Below are positions 57,109 to 64,000 of a stretch of DNA of 64,000 nucleotides, one piece after another. The notes under the pieces are model-generated. The model did not search any database and had not been told where the DNA came from. It worked only from the letters and a program-made list of their open reading frames with translations. Source of the DNA: Caballeronia sordidicola (GTDB lineage Bacteria > Pseudomonadota > Gammaproteobacteria > Burkholderiales > Burkholderiaceae). Position numbers and translations under genes: made by a program. Every line of letters starts with the position of its first letter. The first letter of the stretch is position 1. Location of the stretch: the NCBI RefSeq assembly GCF_000729995.1, contig NZ_JNFG01000006.1, positions 186,001-250,000 on the forward strand, read 5' to 3'.

Positions 57109-57807
57109 TCAGACCACGCGCACGGAGAACTCTCCGATTCCGTCCACACCGCCCTTCATCAGGTCGCCCTTCTGAATCGCGCCGACGCCTTCAGGCGTGC
57201 CCGTAAAAATCAGGTCGCCGGGGAACAGTTCGAACAGCGTGGACAAATACGCGATCGTGTCACCCACGGACCAGATCAGTTGCGAGATGTCCGATCGCTG
57301 TTTTTCCTCGCCATTGACGGTAAGCCAGATCGCGCTTTTTTCCAGATGTCCCACCTTCGCTACTGGATGAATTGGACCCAGTGGCGCCGAGTGATCGAAG
57401 CCCTTGGCCGTGTCCCACGGACGGCCCAGCTTCTTCGCTTCGGCTTGCAGGTCGCGGCGGGTCATGTCGAGACCGAGCGCGTAGCCGAAGACGTAATCGA
57501 GCGCGTTGCCTGCGGGAATGTCCTTGCCTTGCTTGCCGATCGCCGCGACCAGCTCCATTTCGAAGTGGACGTTCTTCGACTGCGACGGATATGGGAATTC
57601 GCCGGTCGCTCCGGGCGCGACGTACAGCACGGCGTCAGCCGGCTTGCCGAAGAAAAACGGCGGTTCACGATCGGGGTCGTGCCCCATCTCGCGCGCGTGA
57701 GCCTCGTAGTTCCGGCCAACGCAATAGATCCGGCGAACAGGAAACTGGTCGCTGGAACCGACAACAGGCACCGCGACCGCGGGTGCCGGAGCAAATACGT
57801 GACTCAT
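57109..57807 (-). CDS. Fumarylacetoacetate hydrolase family protein (fumarylpyruvate-hydrolase-like)
   Basis: A 232-residue FAH-fold hydrolase that cleaves the C-C bond of a fumarylpyruvate-type acid. Metal-binding features: IYCVGRNYEAHAREMG, then NVHFEMELVAAIG with the acidic ligands, and FTGTPEGVGAIQKGD. The length of 232 fits fumarylpyruvate hydrolase (NagK) more than eukaryotic FAH. It is the first gene of an operon with the isomerase and the LysE exporter. Confidence 0.88.
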   Translation of the reverse strand: MSHVFAPAPAVAVPVVGSSDQFPVRRIYCVGRNYEAHAREMGHDPDREPPFFFGKPADAVLYVAPGATGEFPYPSQSKNVHFEMELVAAIGKQGKDIPAGNALDYVFGYALGLDMTRRDLQAEAKKLGRPWDTAKGFDHSAPLGPIHPVAKVGHLEKSAIWLTVNGEEKQRSDISQLIWSVGDTIAYLSTLFELFPGDLIFTGTPEGVGAIQKGDLMKGGVDGIGEFSVRVV

Positions 57808-58165
57808 TGCGTTCTCTCCTGTTTGATGAAGCATCGACCTGAACCTCAAGTTTAACGTGCACGGTTGCGCATCGCGATTCGGCTGAATGGCCTATGAGCC
57901 CCGCGGCATCGGGTAGCAAAGCACGCAGGCGCATGCCGCGCGGTCTGCGATTCCGCAGGCGGCCTCAAGCCCGCGATCATCGAACAAACCAGCAGGCTAG
58001 TGCCCCGAAAACCCTTCGCCGAGCAACCCCGCGACTTGCAAGCCCGGCTCAAATGCGGTACTGAATGTGATTCCTGTATTTCCAGAATTGCAGCGGCCGA
58101 TCGTGTACAAAGGTGCACAAGGCGACTGAACACCTCGCATACAAACCGCCCGCTCAGACCAATCA
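57808..58165. other. Divergent gap between FAH-family gene and ybiB
   Basis: About 360 bp without a gene or clear hairpin. A promoter for each flanking gene must lie here, but I see no convincing -35/-10 pair. Confidence 0.4.
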
Positions 58166-59137
58166 ATGACCGACACAACACCTTTCCCGTGCGCCCGTTT
58201 CATCAAGGAAATCGGCCGCGGGCCAAACGGCGCGCGAGCGCTGACCCGCGAGGACACCTACGCTCTCTACGAAGCGATGCTCGACAACCGGGTCTCCGAT
58301 CTCGAACTCGGCGCCGTGTTGCTGGCGTATCGAGTGAAAGGCGAGACGGCTGCGGAACTGGCCGCGATGCTGGCGGCCGCGCATCGTTCGTTCGAACCGC
58401 TGCATATCCAGAACGGCCGCGACCACGCGCGGCCCGTTTCCATCCCCACCTACAACGGCGCGCGCAAGCAGCCGAACCTGACCCCGCTGCTGGCGATGCT
58501 GCTCGCGCGCGACGGTGTGCCGGTGCTCGTGCATGGCGTCACGACTGACCCTGGCCGCATCACGAGCGCCGCGATTTTCGCCGAACTGGGCATTCCGGAA
58601 TGCACTTCCCACGATGAAATTGAGGACAACCTCGCCTCGCGGCGGCTGGCGTTCGCGCCGATCACCGTGCTCGCACCCAAGCTCGCCCGCCTGCTCGCGA
58701 TCCGTCGGATCATGGGTGTGCGAAATTCCACGCATACGCTCGTTAAGATCCTTCAGCCGTTCGCGCAGCCGGGCTTGCGGCTGGTGAACTACACCCATCC
58801 GGAGTATCGCGAAAGCCTGACGGGACTGTTCACCGAGCATCCCGATGCCGCCGCCGGCGGCGCCCTGCTCGCACGCGGGACGGAAGGCGAAGCGGTGGCG
58901 GACACCCGCCGGCAAGTGCAGGTGGACTGGTTCCACGACGGCCACGCGGAGACGCTGATATCGCCGGAGCGCTCGTCGCCGGACGCGCCCGCAGTGGCGT
59001 TGCCCGAGGCCCTGGATGCCGCGACCACCGCCCGCTGGATCGAAACCGTACTGCGCGGCGAAGCACCGATTCCTCCCGCGCTCGCGCGCCAGGCGGAGTT
59101 GATTGCGGACATCGTCCGGCGTCAGGGCATTCGTTAG
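58166..59137 (+). CDS. ybiB: YbiB family DNA-binding protein (TrpD2)
   Basis: A 323-residue protein with the anthranilate phosphoribosyltransferase fold but not the catalytic role. YbiB/TrpD2 proteins bind nucleic acid non-specifically in the family. Visible blocks: LTREDTYALYEAMLDNRVSDLELGAVLLAYRVKGET (in parts) from the N-terminal helical domain, and GITTDPGRITSAAIFAELG-like (here GVTTDPGRITSAAIF). It is a single gene upstream of the leuA leader. Confidence 0.87.
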   Translation: MTDTTPFPCARFIKEIGRGPNGARALTREDTYALYEAMLDNRVSDLELGAVLLAYRVKGETAAELAAMLAAAHRSFEPLHIQNGRDHARPVSIPTYNGARKQPNLTPLLAMLLARDGVPVLVHGVTTDPGRITSAAIFAELGIPECTSHDEIEDNLASRRLAFAPITVLAPKLARLLAIRRIMGVRNSTHTLVKILQPFAQPGLRLVNYTHPEYRESLTGLFTEHPDAAAGGALLARGTEGEAVADTRRQVQVDWFHDGHAETLISPERSSPDAPAVALPEALDAATTARWIETVLRGEAPIPPALARQAELIADIVRRQGIR

Positions 59138-59165
59138 GCATTCTTCAGTCGAGAACCCGTCTCTG

Positions 59166-59195
59166 TTGACAAAAGCGCGCGCGCTGCGCTAATGT
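59166..59195 (+). promoter_or_regulatory. leuA promoter
   Basis: A perfect -35 TTGACA (59166-59171) and TAATGT (59190-59195) are separated by 18 bp. The start of transcription would be at about 59202, i.e. at the leader ATG. Confidence 0.6.
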
Positions 59196-59201
59196 GCAGA
59201 A

Positions 59202-59279
59202 ATGAGCTTTACCCAGTTCCCCTCCCTTCGAATTACTCAGGGTCGCCTAGCGCGGCCCCTATCGCTACGTCTAGCGTAA
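59202..59279 (+). CDS. Candidate leuA leader peptide (25 residues)
   Basis: A 25-codon frame starting MSFTQFPSLR and ending RLARPLSLRLA, with five leucines: one CTT and four CTA within the last 11 codons. CTA is a rare leucine codon in the surrounding genes, which use CTG and CTC. It lies at the predicted transcription start and 307 bp before leuA, the leucine-pathway gene. This is the expected form of a ribosome-stalling leader peptide. Its translation is inferred; there is no room for a Shine-Dalgarno, so it may be read from a leaderless message. Confidence 0.6.
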   Translation: MSFTQFPSLRITQGRLARPLSLRLA

Positions 59280-59286
59280 GTCGCTA
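59247..59286 (+). promoter_or_regulatory. Alternating complementary segments of the leuA attenuator
   Basis: Four short segments alternate: TAGCG (59248-59252), CGCTA (59263-59267), TAGCG (59272-59276) and CGCTA (59282-59286). Segments 1-2, 2-3 and 3-4 can each pair, and the leucine codons lie inside them, so a stalled ribosome would choose between folds. A further 7-bp hairpin (CCGCGCG/CGCGTGG, 59296-59314) and a pyrimidine-rich stretch follow. Confidence 0.5.
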
Positions 59287-59416
59287 AACGTGGCGCCGCG
59301 CGTTCCTCGCGTGGTCCCTCCGGCAGTTTCGTAGTTCCCCTTTGCAGTTCCCTTTTCACCACCCGTAGTCGTCTGCTTTCGTCCGTTCATCCACGGATCG
59401 AAAACGCGAGGATCAC

Positions 59417-59599
59417 ATGCACGCTGCATTTGCATCGTTCACGTTCGTCACCGGCGTCATCCACGCCATGGGACATCGCGAACCTGTCCAGCGCGCATCG
59501 GAACGATGCCGGCAAGCGCCGGCCGCTCGTCCGCCTCGCAACGACTGCGCTTTCACGCGTACAACGCGTTTAGCCGAGGCCCACGATGATGATGCGTAA
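59417..59599 (+). CDS. Possible small upstream frame coupled to leuA (60 codons)
   Basis: A 60-residue frame (start [13 protein letters not shown]) with a GAGG Shine-Dalgarno five bases before its ATG. It ends at TAA 59597-59599, 14 bp into leuA, so it could couple translation of the leader transcript to leuA. The peptide is Arg/Ala-rich toward its end, as non-coding frames are here, so it may only be a chance frame. I do not recognise a family. Confidence 0.28.
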   Translation: MHAAFASFTFVTGVIHAMGHREPVQRASERCRQAPAARPPRNDCAFTRTTRLAEAHDDDA

Positions 59600-61244
59600 C
59601 CCTTCCGAGAAATACCGCCCTTTCCCCCAGGTCAACCTCAACGGCCGCCGATGGCCCACTCGCAAGATCGAGCGCGCACCCATCTGGATGAGCACCGATC
59701 TGCGTGACGGCAATCAAGCGCTGATCGACCCGATGAGCATTGAAGCCAAGCTCGAGTTCTTCGAGATGCTGGTAGCGGTGGGTTTCAAGGAAATCGAAGT
59801 GGGCTTTCCGTCGGCATCGCAGACGGATTTCGACTTCGTGCGCAAGCTGATCGTCGAGAACCGCGTTCCCGCCGATGTCACCATTGAAGTGCTCGTGCAG
59901 TCGCGCCGCGAACTCATTGAGCGGACTTTTGAAGCGGTGGAAGGCGCCCCCCAGGTAATCGTGCACCTGTACAACGCGATCTCGCCGTCGTTTCGCAAGA
60001 TCGTCTTCGCGCAGTCCAAGGAAGAAACCAAGGCGCTGGCCGTGGAGGGCACGCGCATCATCAAGGAATGCGCCGCCGCGCGCCCCGGCACGCACTGGAT
60101 CTATCAGTATTCGCCGGAAACGTTCAGCATGACCGAGCTTTCGTTTTCCCGCGAAGTCTGCGACGCCGTCGCGCAAATGTGGCGCCCCACGTCCGCCCAC
60201 AAGATGATCGTGAATTTACCGGCCACGGTGGAAGCCGCCATGCCGAACGTATTCGCCGATCAGATCGAGTGGATGGATCGCAACATGAGTTTCCGCGACA
60301 GTATCGTGCTTTCGGTGCATCCGCATAACGATCGCGGCACGGCAGTCGCCGCGGCGGAACTCGCGATTCTCGCCGGCGCCGATCGCGTTGAAGGCTGCCT
60401 CTTTGGCAACGGCGAACGCACGGGCAATGTGGATCTCGTCACGCTCGCGATGAATTTGTACACGCAGGGTATCGACCCCGGCCTGGATTTTTCGGATATT
60501 GACGGCGTGCGACGCGTGGTCGAGCGCTGCAACCAGATTCCCGTGCATCCGCGTCATCCGTATGCCGGCGATCTCGTGTTCACGGCCTTTTCCGGTTCGC
60601 ATCAGGATGCCATCCGCAAGGGTTTCGCCCAGCGCGAAGCGGACACGGTATGGGACGTGCCGTATCTGCCCATCGACCCCGCCGATCTTGGCCGCAGCTA
60701 CGACGCCGTGATCCGCGTGAACAGCCAGTCGGGCAAAGGCGGCGCGACGTATCTGCTTGAACGCGGGCTGGGCTTCACGCCGCCGCGCCGCGTGCAGATC
60801 GAATTCAGCCATGCCGTGCAGAAAGTCGCCGACGCCTCCGGCGCGGAAGTTTCCGGCGAGGCCATTTGCGCGTTGTTCAAGCGCGAATACTTCGATGCAC
60901 AAGGGCCGGCGTCGCGGGACGCGTCGACCCTGGACTTCGATGGACGTCACGTGAAGCTGCCCGTATCCGCGGTCGCCGACGAAGCGCACGCGCAGGCAGT
61001 CGCTGCGGCGGTAGCCAGCGTGGCCAGTGTGGCGATCGAGGTGACATCGTTTGAAACCGCCGCGACCGCGAAGGGTGAAACGGCGGTGTTCATCGGCTGC
61101 CGAATTGGCGACCAAGCCATGCGGTTCGGCGTTGCGGTGAATGCGAACGCAAGTCAGGCGGTCGCTGATGCAATCGTCAGTGCGGTAAATCGCGTGCGCT
61201 GGGCTGGGCGTAAGGAAGTGGAAAGCGAAGCGGTCGAAGCGTGA
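59586..61244 (+). CDS. leuA: 2-isopropylmalate synthase (long form)
   Basis: A 552-residue enzyme of the HMG-CoA lyase-like family that condenses acetyl-CoA and 2-oxoisovalerate, the first step of leucine synthesis. The metal- and substrate-binding [15 protein letters not shown] block is near the start, [21 protein letters not shown] supplies later metal ligands, and the C-terminal regulatory domain (about 430-552) gives leucine feedback. The length fits the LeuA2 type (about 550-570). The start is the first of three in-frame ATGs, with GAGG six bases upstream. It is preceded by a candidate leader peptide region. Confidence 0.95.
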   Translation: MMMRNPSEKYRPFPQVNLNGRRWPTRKIERAPIWMSTDLRDGNQALIDPMSIEAKLEFFEMLVAVGFKEIEVGFPSASQTDFDFVRKLIVENRVPADVTIEVLVQSRRELIERTFEAVEGAPQVIVHLYNAISPSFRKIVFAQSKEETKALAVEGTRIIKECAAARPGTHWIYQYSPETFSMTELSFSREVCDAVAQMWRPTSAHKMIVNLPATVEAAMPNVFADQIEWMDRNMSFRDSIVLSVHPHNDRGTAVAAAELAILAGADRVEGCLFGNGERTGNVDLVTLAMNLYTQGIDPGLDFSDIDGVRRVVERCNQIPVHPRHPYAGDLVFTAFSGSHQDAIRKGFAQREADTVWDVPYLPIDPADLGRSYDAVIRVNSQSGKGGATYLLERGLGFTPPRRVQIEFSHAVQKVADASGAEVSGEAICALFKREYFDAQGPASRDASTLDFDGRHVKLPVSAVADEAHAQAVAAAVASVASVAIEVTSFETAATAKGETAVFIGCRIGDQAMRFGVAVNANASQAVADAIVSAVNRVRWAGRKEVESEAVEA

Positions 61245-61445
61245 AGAGCTATTGGCTTTACAGCAACGAGCAACTAAGCGACGCGCGGTGATGTGGTCGT
61301 GCACCACTTTCTCGCTCAGTGCGGCAGAAATCTGCAAAGCAGGCGATAAAACACGACAACCGGTATCGACATGGCGACCGACGCTCACAAGGCGCCGGCC
61401 CGCCGGTCGAACCGCGACGCCCGACCGAACGGCGTCGAACCGGTG

Positions 61446-61841
61446 CTAATCCAGCGCCACGCGTGTCGCCTGCATCGCGAGCAACTGCCATTGCCCATCG
61501 ACCTGGATGTGGATGGCCGTATACGCGATGGGAAACAGCAAGGCGCCGTTCTTCGACTCCATCTCGAGCAGCGCGCGGCCAAACACGATCCACGTGTCCC
61601 GCCCGCCCGGCATCACGTCCTGCGACTGGATCTCGATCTGCCGATAACGCCGGCGCCCCGCGGTGATCGCATCAATAAACTGACGCTTCGTCTCGCGCTT
61701 GCCATTGGTGTGGACGTAGCTGGCGTTCTCCGCCAGCAGCGCGTCCAGCAATTCGCCGTCACCGTCGACCATCGCGCGGAAACGGTCCCGCTCTAGTTCA
61801 CGGATTGCCTCGATGGGCGTATCGATGGGTTGTGCCGGCAT
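61446..61841 (-). CDS. DUF4440 (SnoaL/NTF2-like) protein
   Basis: A 131-residue single NTF2-like domain of DUF4440 type (RFRAMVDGDGELLDALLAENASYVHTNGKRETKRQFIDAI, in parts; then TWIVFGRALLEMESKNG). The family folds as a cone-shaped pocket, and many members are of unknown function, some binding small ligands or acting as enzymes. No signal peptide. It is convergent with leuA and 45 bp downstream of pagL on the same strand. Confidence 0.8.
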   Translation of the reverse strand: MPAQPIDTPIEAIRELERDRFRAMVDGDGELLDALLAENASYVHTNGKRETKRQFIDAITAGRRRYRQIEIQSQDVMPGGRDTWIVFGRALLEMESKNGALLFPIAYTAIHIQVDGQWQLLAMQATRVALD

Positions 61842-61886
61842 CTGCAGTTCCTCTCACACTTGAGGAACCGATGGACACGGTCCTCG

Positions 61887-62453
61887 TCAGAAGTTGTATT
61901 GCAAATATATCTGGCTGAAATTTATACCAGGATTCGGGTGTTCGATACCGCCGTTGGATAAATGCTGAAACCGGAAGCCCGCCTGGTAGTTTTGATGGGC
62001 GCCGAATTGGGCTCCGACGCCCACAACGTCGGCAAACTGAAAGGCCGAAGAGAAGGTACGCGTCTCGGTTTCGCGAACGTGCGACAAGACGCGTACCCCC
62101 ACGCCCGCTTCCACATAGGGCCGAAACCATCCCGAACTCTTGATGAAGCGGAACATCGGCGTCAGGCCGAATTCCCAGATCCCCGGATTCGATGCCTGGC
62201 TTTCGCGAATATCCCAGTAGGCAACGTGCGCTTCGCCCACAACAGTGAAGTGGAAACCGCCGATTTCCCACCAGGTCCAGTTAGGGTCCCAGACCACGCC
62301 GACATCCGCCTTCCGGACGTCATGGTCGGCAACCCCGCCGGCGATCTGCAAACCGAACTGATCGGCATGGGCAGTGGCCGAAGCCAGGACCAGCGCACCG
62401 AACAACGCACCGTAGAAAGAGCACTTTTGCCAGACACTATTGTTCTTCTGCAT
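61887..62453 (-). CDS. pagL: Lipid A 3-O-deacylase PagL-like outer-membrane protein
   Basis: A 188-residue outer-membrane beta-barrel lipase. A signal peptide (about residues 1-30, ending ATAHADQ) precedes alternating barrel strands, and the C-terminus ends in the aromatic YNF. The catalytic motif FQHLSNGGIEHPNPGIN places His164 and Ser166. In the family (P. aeruginosa) the third residue is a Glu after the conserved Pro-Asn-x-Gly-Ile; here the matching position is Asn178, with Glu171 earlier, so the acid should be checked. It removes the 3-O acyl chain of lipid A. It lies opposite rpoH. Confidence 0.87.
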   Translation of the reverse strand: MQKNNSVWQKCSFYGALFGALVLASATAHADQFGLQIAGGVADHDVRKADVGVVWDPNWTWWEIGGFHFTVVGEAHVAYWDIRESQASNPGIWEFGLTPMFRFIKSSGWFRPYVEAGVGVRVLSHVRETETRTFSSAFQFADVVGVGAQFGAHQNYQAGFRFQHLSNGGIEHPNPGINFSQIYLQYNF

Positions 62454-62511
62454 GAATACTCCAGAACTGGATTCTCACAAGTCGGGCTTGCCACTTACGC
62501 AGCAAGCCGCC

Positions 62512-62552
62512 ATTTTAGAGACGGTCTTAAAAAAGTGCTCAGAACAGTTCTG
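62512..62552 (-). promoter_or_regulatory. pagL promoter and palindrome
   Basis: A TAAAAT -10 (62512-62517, minus strand) is preceded by the perfect palindrome CAGAAC-A-GTTCTG (62540-62552), which would sit at or just upstream of the -35. It is a candidate operator or activator site for pagL. Confidence 0.4.
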
Positions 62553-62754
62553 CTGAATGAGGAAAAAGCGGAATTAAGTTTCGTCGAATCCCGATTGACG
62601 GGTAAATCGTGCGAAAACTTGCAAATTTCTTTCGGTAAATTTGACGAGGAAAGCGTTTCACGGAGTGCAACAGTCAGGGAAAGCACGTAGTGGCTATTGG
62701 AGCGAAGATTCTAATAGCGTATGGGAACTTGGACACACAAGGCCCCTCTAATCC

Positions 62755-62781
62755 TTAGCACTCGAAATAGCAGAGTGCTAA
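62755..62781 (+). promoter_or_regulatory. CIRCE element (HrcA operator) upstream of rpoH
   Basis: TTAGCACTC-N9-GAGTGCTAA is an exact match to the CIRCE consensus. It lies 57 bp upstream of the rpoH start and overlaps a possible -35/-10 pair (TTAGCA and TAATAT). HrcA is the known repressor of CIRCE genes in the family of heat-shock operons. Confidence 0.9.
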
Positions 62782-62792
62782 TATCCTGCTAG

Positions 62793-62816
62793 ACCCGGTT
62801 TTTCATCGGGTTTTTT
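62793..62816 (+). terminator. Terminator-like hairpin in the rpoH leader
   Basis: ACCCG (62793-62797) pairs with CGGGT (62807-62811) around a 9-base loop and is followed by five further T residues, just before the rpoH Shine-Dalgarno. It looks like a weak intrinsic terminator inside the 5' leader. Confidence 0.45.
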
Positions 62817-62837
62817 GTTGATAAGGAGCACACAAGC

Positions 62838-63773
62838 GTGACCAATGCGATGACCCTCCCGAATACTGGACACTCGGCGCCGGCCAAGGCCGCTTCGGCA
62901 GGTGCGCTGACGTTTGCGCAGTCGTCCATGTTGACCGGCCAGATCGGCAACATCGACGCCTACATTTCGGCTGTCAACCGGATTCCGATGCTAACGCCGT
63001 CGGAAGAACGTCAGTACGCCACCGAATTCCGTGACAACGACAACCTGGACGCCGCTCGCCAGCTCGTGCTGTCGCACCTGCGGCTGGTGGTATCGATTGC
63101 CCGCAATTACCTTGGGTACGGCCTGCCCCACGCCGACCTGATTCAGGAAGGCAATATCGGTTTGATGAAAGCCGTGAAGCGCTTCGATCCGCAACAGAAC
63201 GTGCGGCTGGTGTCATATGCCATGCACTGGATCAAGGCTGAGATTCACGAGTACATCCTGCGCAACTGGCGCACGGTGAAAGTGGCGACCACGAAGGCAC
63301 AGCGCAAGCTCTTTTTCAACCTTCGCAGCCACAAGACCGGACACAACGCGTTCACGCCGGACGAGGTCGATAGCCTGGCGAAAGAGCTGAATGTGAAGCG
63401 CGAAGAAGTCTCGGAGATGGAAACGCGTCTTTCGGGCGGGGACATCGCGCTGGAAGGTCAGATCGATGACGGCGAGGAATCGTATGCGCCTATCGCGTAT
63501 CTGGCCGACTCGCACAATGAGCCGACCAACGTGCTGGCGTCCCGTCAGTTCGACAAGCTGCAAAGCGAGGGGTTGTCGACCGCGCTCGAGTCGCTCGACG
63601 AACGCAGCCGCCGGATCGTTCAGGCGCGCTGGCTTGAAGTGGAAGACGACGGTTCGGGTGGCAAGACGCTGCATGAACTCGCTGACGAGTTTGGAGTATC
63701 GGCTGAACGGATTCGTCAGATCGAAGCCAGCGCAATGAAGAAAATGCGCTCGGCGCTGACTGAATACGCGTAA
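62838..63773 (+). CDS. rpoH: RNA polymerase sigma factor RpoH (sigma-32)
   Basis: A 311-residue heat-shock sigma factor. Region 2 has RLVVSIARNYLGYGLPHADLIQEGNIGLMKAVKRFDP (in parts) and the RpoH box region around QRKLFFNLRSHK that is specific to sigma-32 and distinguishes it from sigma-70. Region 4 HTH is LADEFGVSAERIRQIE. The start is GTG at 62838, with AGGAG nine bases upstream; an in-frame ATG at 62847 is an alternative with a worse spacing. It has a CIRCE site upstream and a terminator downstream. Confidence 0.96.
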   Translation: MTNAMTLPNTGHSAPAKAASAGALTFAQSSMLTGQIGNIDAYISAVNRIPMLTPSEERQYATEFRDNDNLDAARQLVLSHLRLVVSIARNYLGYGLPHADLIQEGNIGLMKAVKRFDPQQNVRLVSYAMHWIKAEIHEYILRNWRTVKVATTKAQRKLFFNLRSHKTGHNAFTPDEVDSLAKELNVKREEVSEMETRLSGGDIALEGQIDDGEESYAPIAYLADSHNEPTNVLASRQFDKLQSEGLSTALESLDERSRRIVQARWLEVEDDGSGGKTLHELADEFGVSAERIRQIEASAMKKMRSALTEYA

Positions 63774-63830
63774 GCGTTTAGTGCAGGAGTTTCGCCGCTT
63801 GAGTTTTTAGCGGTGCAGAGAGAAACCTTG

Positions 63831-63863
63831 AAAGCCTGCCGTCGAAAGATGGCGGGCTTTTGT
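63831..63863 (+). terminator. Terminator downstream of rpoH
   Basis: AAAGCCTGCC pairs with GGCGGGCTTT around a 10-base loop, with one G-T pair, and is followed by TGTTTG. It lies 58 bp past the rpoH stop. Confidence 0.75.
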
Positions 63864-63910
63864 TTGCCTGCTCGATTTGGGTGTGCGCGACGCGCACCCA
63901 TGAAAATGCG

Positions 63911-63938
63911 GCGCCAGAGGTTTCCCCATGGCGCCGCC
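63911..63938 (-). terminator. Terminator-like hairpin on the minus strand near the window end
   Basis: CGGCGCCA pairs with TGGCGCCG around about 12 bases, and on the minus strand is followed by CATTTTC. It would end a minus-strand gene entering from the right edge. Confidence 0.4.
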
Positions 63939-63967
63939 CGGCGTTCAGCCAGCAGACCGTCTACCGC

Positions 63968-64000
63968 CTAGCGCGACATCATGTGGGCGCCGACGTTATG
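63968..64000 (-). CDS. C-terminus of a minus-strand gene cut by the window edge (possible)
   Basis: Reading inward from the right edge gives ten codons, HNVGAHMMSR, then a TAG. A terminator-like hairpin follows in the same direction. This fits the end of a gene but is too short to identify or confirm. Confidence 0.3.
   Translation of the reverse strand, partial: HNVGAHMMSR

Larger units (their letters stand above)
59138..59585 (+). other. leuA leader region
   Basis: A 448-bp region between ybiB and leuA containing a promoter (59166-59195), a 25-codon leucine-rich leader frame (59202-59279) with alternative hairpins (59247-59286), a 7-bp hairpin (59296-59314), a pyrimidine-rich stretch (about 59315-59400), and a second short frame with its own Shine-Dalgarno (59417-59599) that runs into leuA. 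Confidence 0.6.
62454..62837. other. pagL-rpoH divergent regulatory region
   Basis: A 384-bp AT-rich gap with a pagL-facing promoter (TAAAAT at 62512-62517), a perfect palindrome (62540-62552), a CIRCE element (62755-62781) and a hairpin with a T-tract in the rpoH leader (62793-62816). I see no coding frame with support. Confidence 0.6.

Noticed and set aside
62793..62816. An rpoH RNA thermometer
   Set aside because: The hairpin does not cover the Shine-Dalgarno or the start codon, so I report it only as a terminator-like element.

Overview
The window is a 64 kb piece of a beta-proteobacterial chromosome, almost certainly from Burkholderiaceae (Paraburkholderia/Caballeronia-like). The evidence is high GC, a Burkholderia-type trimeric porin, and several conserved local gene orders: kdsD-kdsC-lptC-lptA-lptB-rpoN-hpf-ptsN-hprK-rapZ, ispE-tRNA-Gln-prs-rplY-pth, and uvrA divergent from an MFS gene followed by ssb. 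The genus is an inference. Genes are densely packed on both strands. I see no rRNA, insertion sequence, prophage, integrase, CRISPR array or convincing pseudogene.

Layout. 1-2.0 kb: end of ilvA, a 5'-nucleotidase and queF. 2.0-6.3 kb: a D-amino-acid catabolic locus (rpiR regulator, N-acyl-D-amino-acid deacylase, RidA, and a divergent D-serine-dehydratase-like enzyme). 6.3-8.5 kb: a DHA2 efflux pump with its MarR regulator and a candidate operator. 8.6-13.7 kb: EcsC-family protein, esterase, CHRD protein, porin and LysR regulator. 13.8-20.8 kb: the most unusual block, containing a BvgS/EvgS-type hybrid kinase, an aquaporin with an altered selectivity filter, and three tandem RcsB/BvgA-type response regulators. 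21.6-26.7 kb: ssb, MFS, uvrA. 26.8-33.1 kb: AI-2E family protein, purU, NUDIX, lysE-apt-kef. 33.3-43 kb: Kdo and LPS-transport genes, rpoN, hpf, ptsN, hprK, rapZ, LON-domain protein. 43-44.9 kb: mutY and mutM. 45-52.2 kb: TPR protein, lolB, ispE, tRNA-Gln, prs, rplY, pth, hisC. 52.2-57.8 kb: ferredoxin, coaD, rsmD, ftsY, then a fumarylpyruvate-hydrolase-like/maleylpyruvate-isomerase-like/LysE operon. 58-64 kb: ybiB, leuA with a leader, a DUF4440 protein, pagL and rpoH.

Genes that work together: kdsD/kdsC feed Kdo synthesis and LptC/A/B move the finished LPS outward, while PagL may trim lipid A. PtsN, HprK and RapZ sit with RpoN as a nitrogen/envelope control block. The deacylase, D-serine-dehydratase-like enzyme and RidA form a plausible pathway in which RidA removes the reactive enamine product. 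The kinase and three regulators look like a branched phosphorelay.

Best new observations: (1) a 25-codon open frame 307 bp upstream of leuA with four CTA leucine codons in its last 11 codons and four alternately complementary segments, i.e. a candidate leucine attenuator whose message may be leaderless; (2) a perfect CIRCE element followed by a terminator-like hairpin in front of rpoH; (3) the aquaporin + hybrid kinase + three-regulator block, in which two intergenic regions share the same TCCTAA...AGAAACAATGC element and the aquaporin filter reads Phe/Ser/Ala/Arg in place of the AqpZ Phe/His/Thr/Arg.
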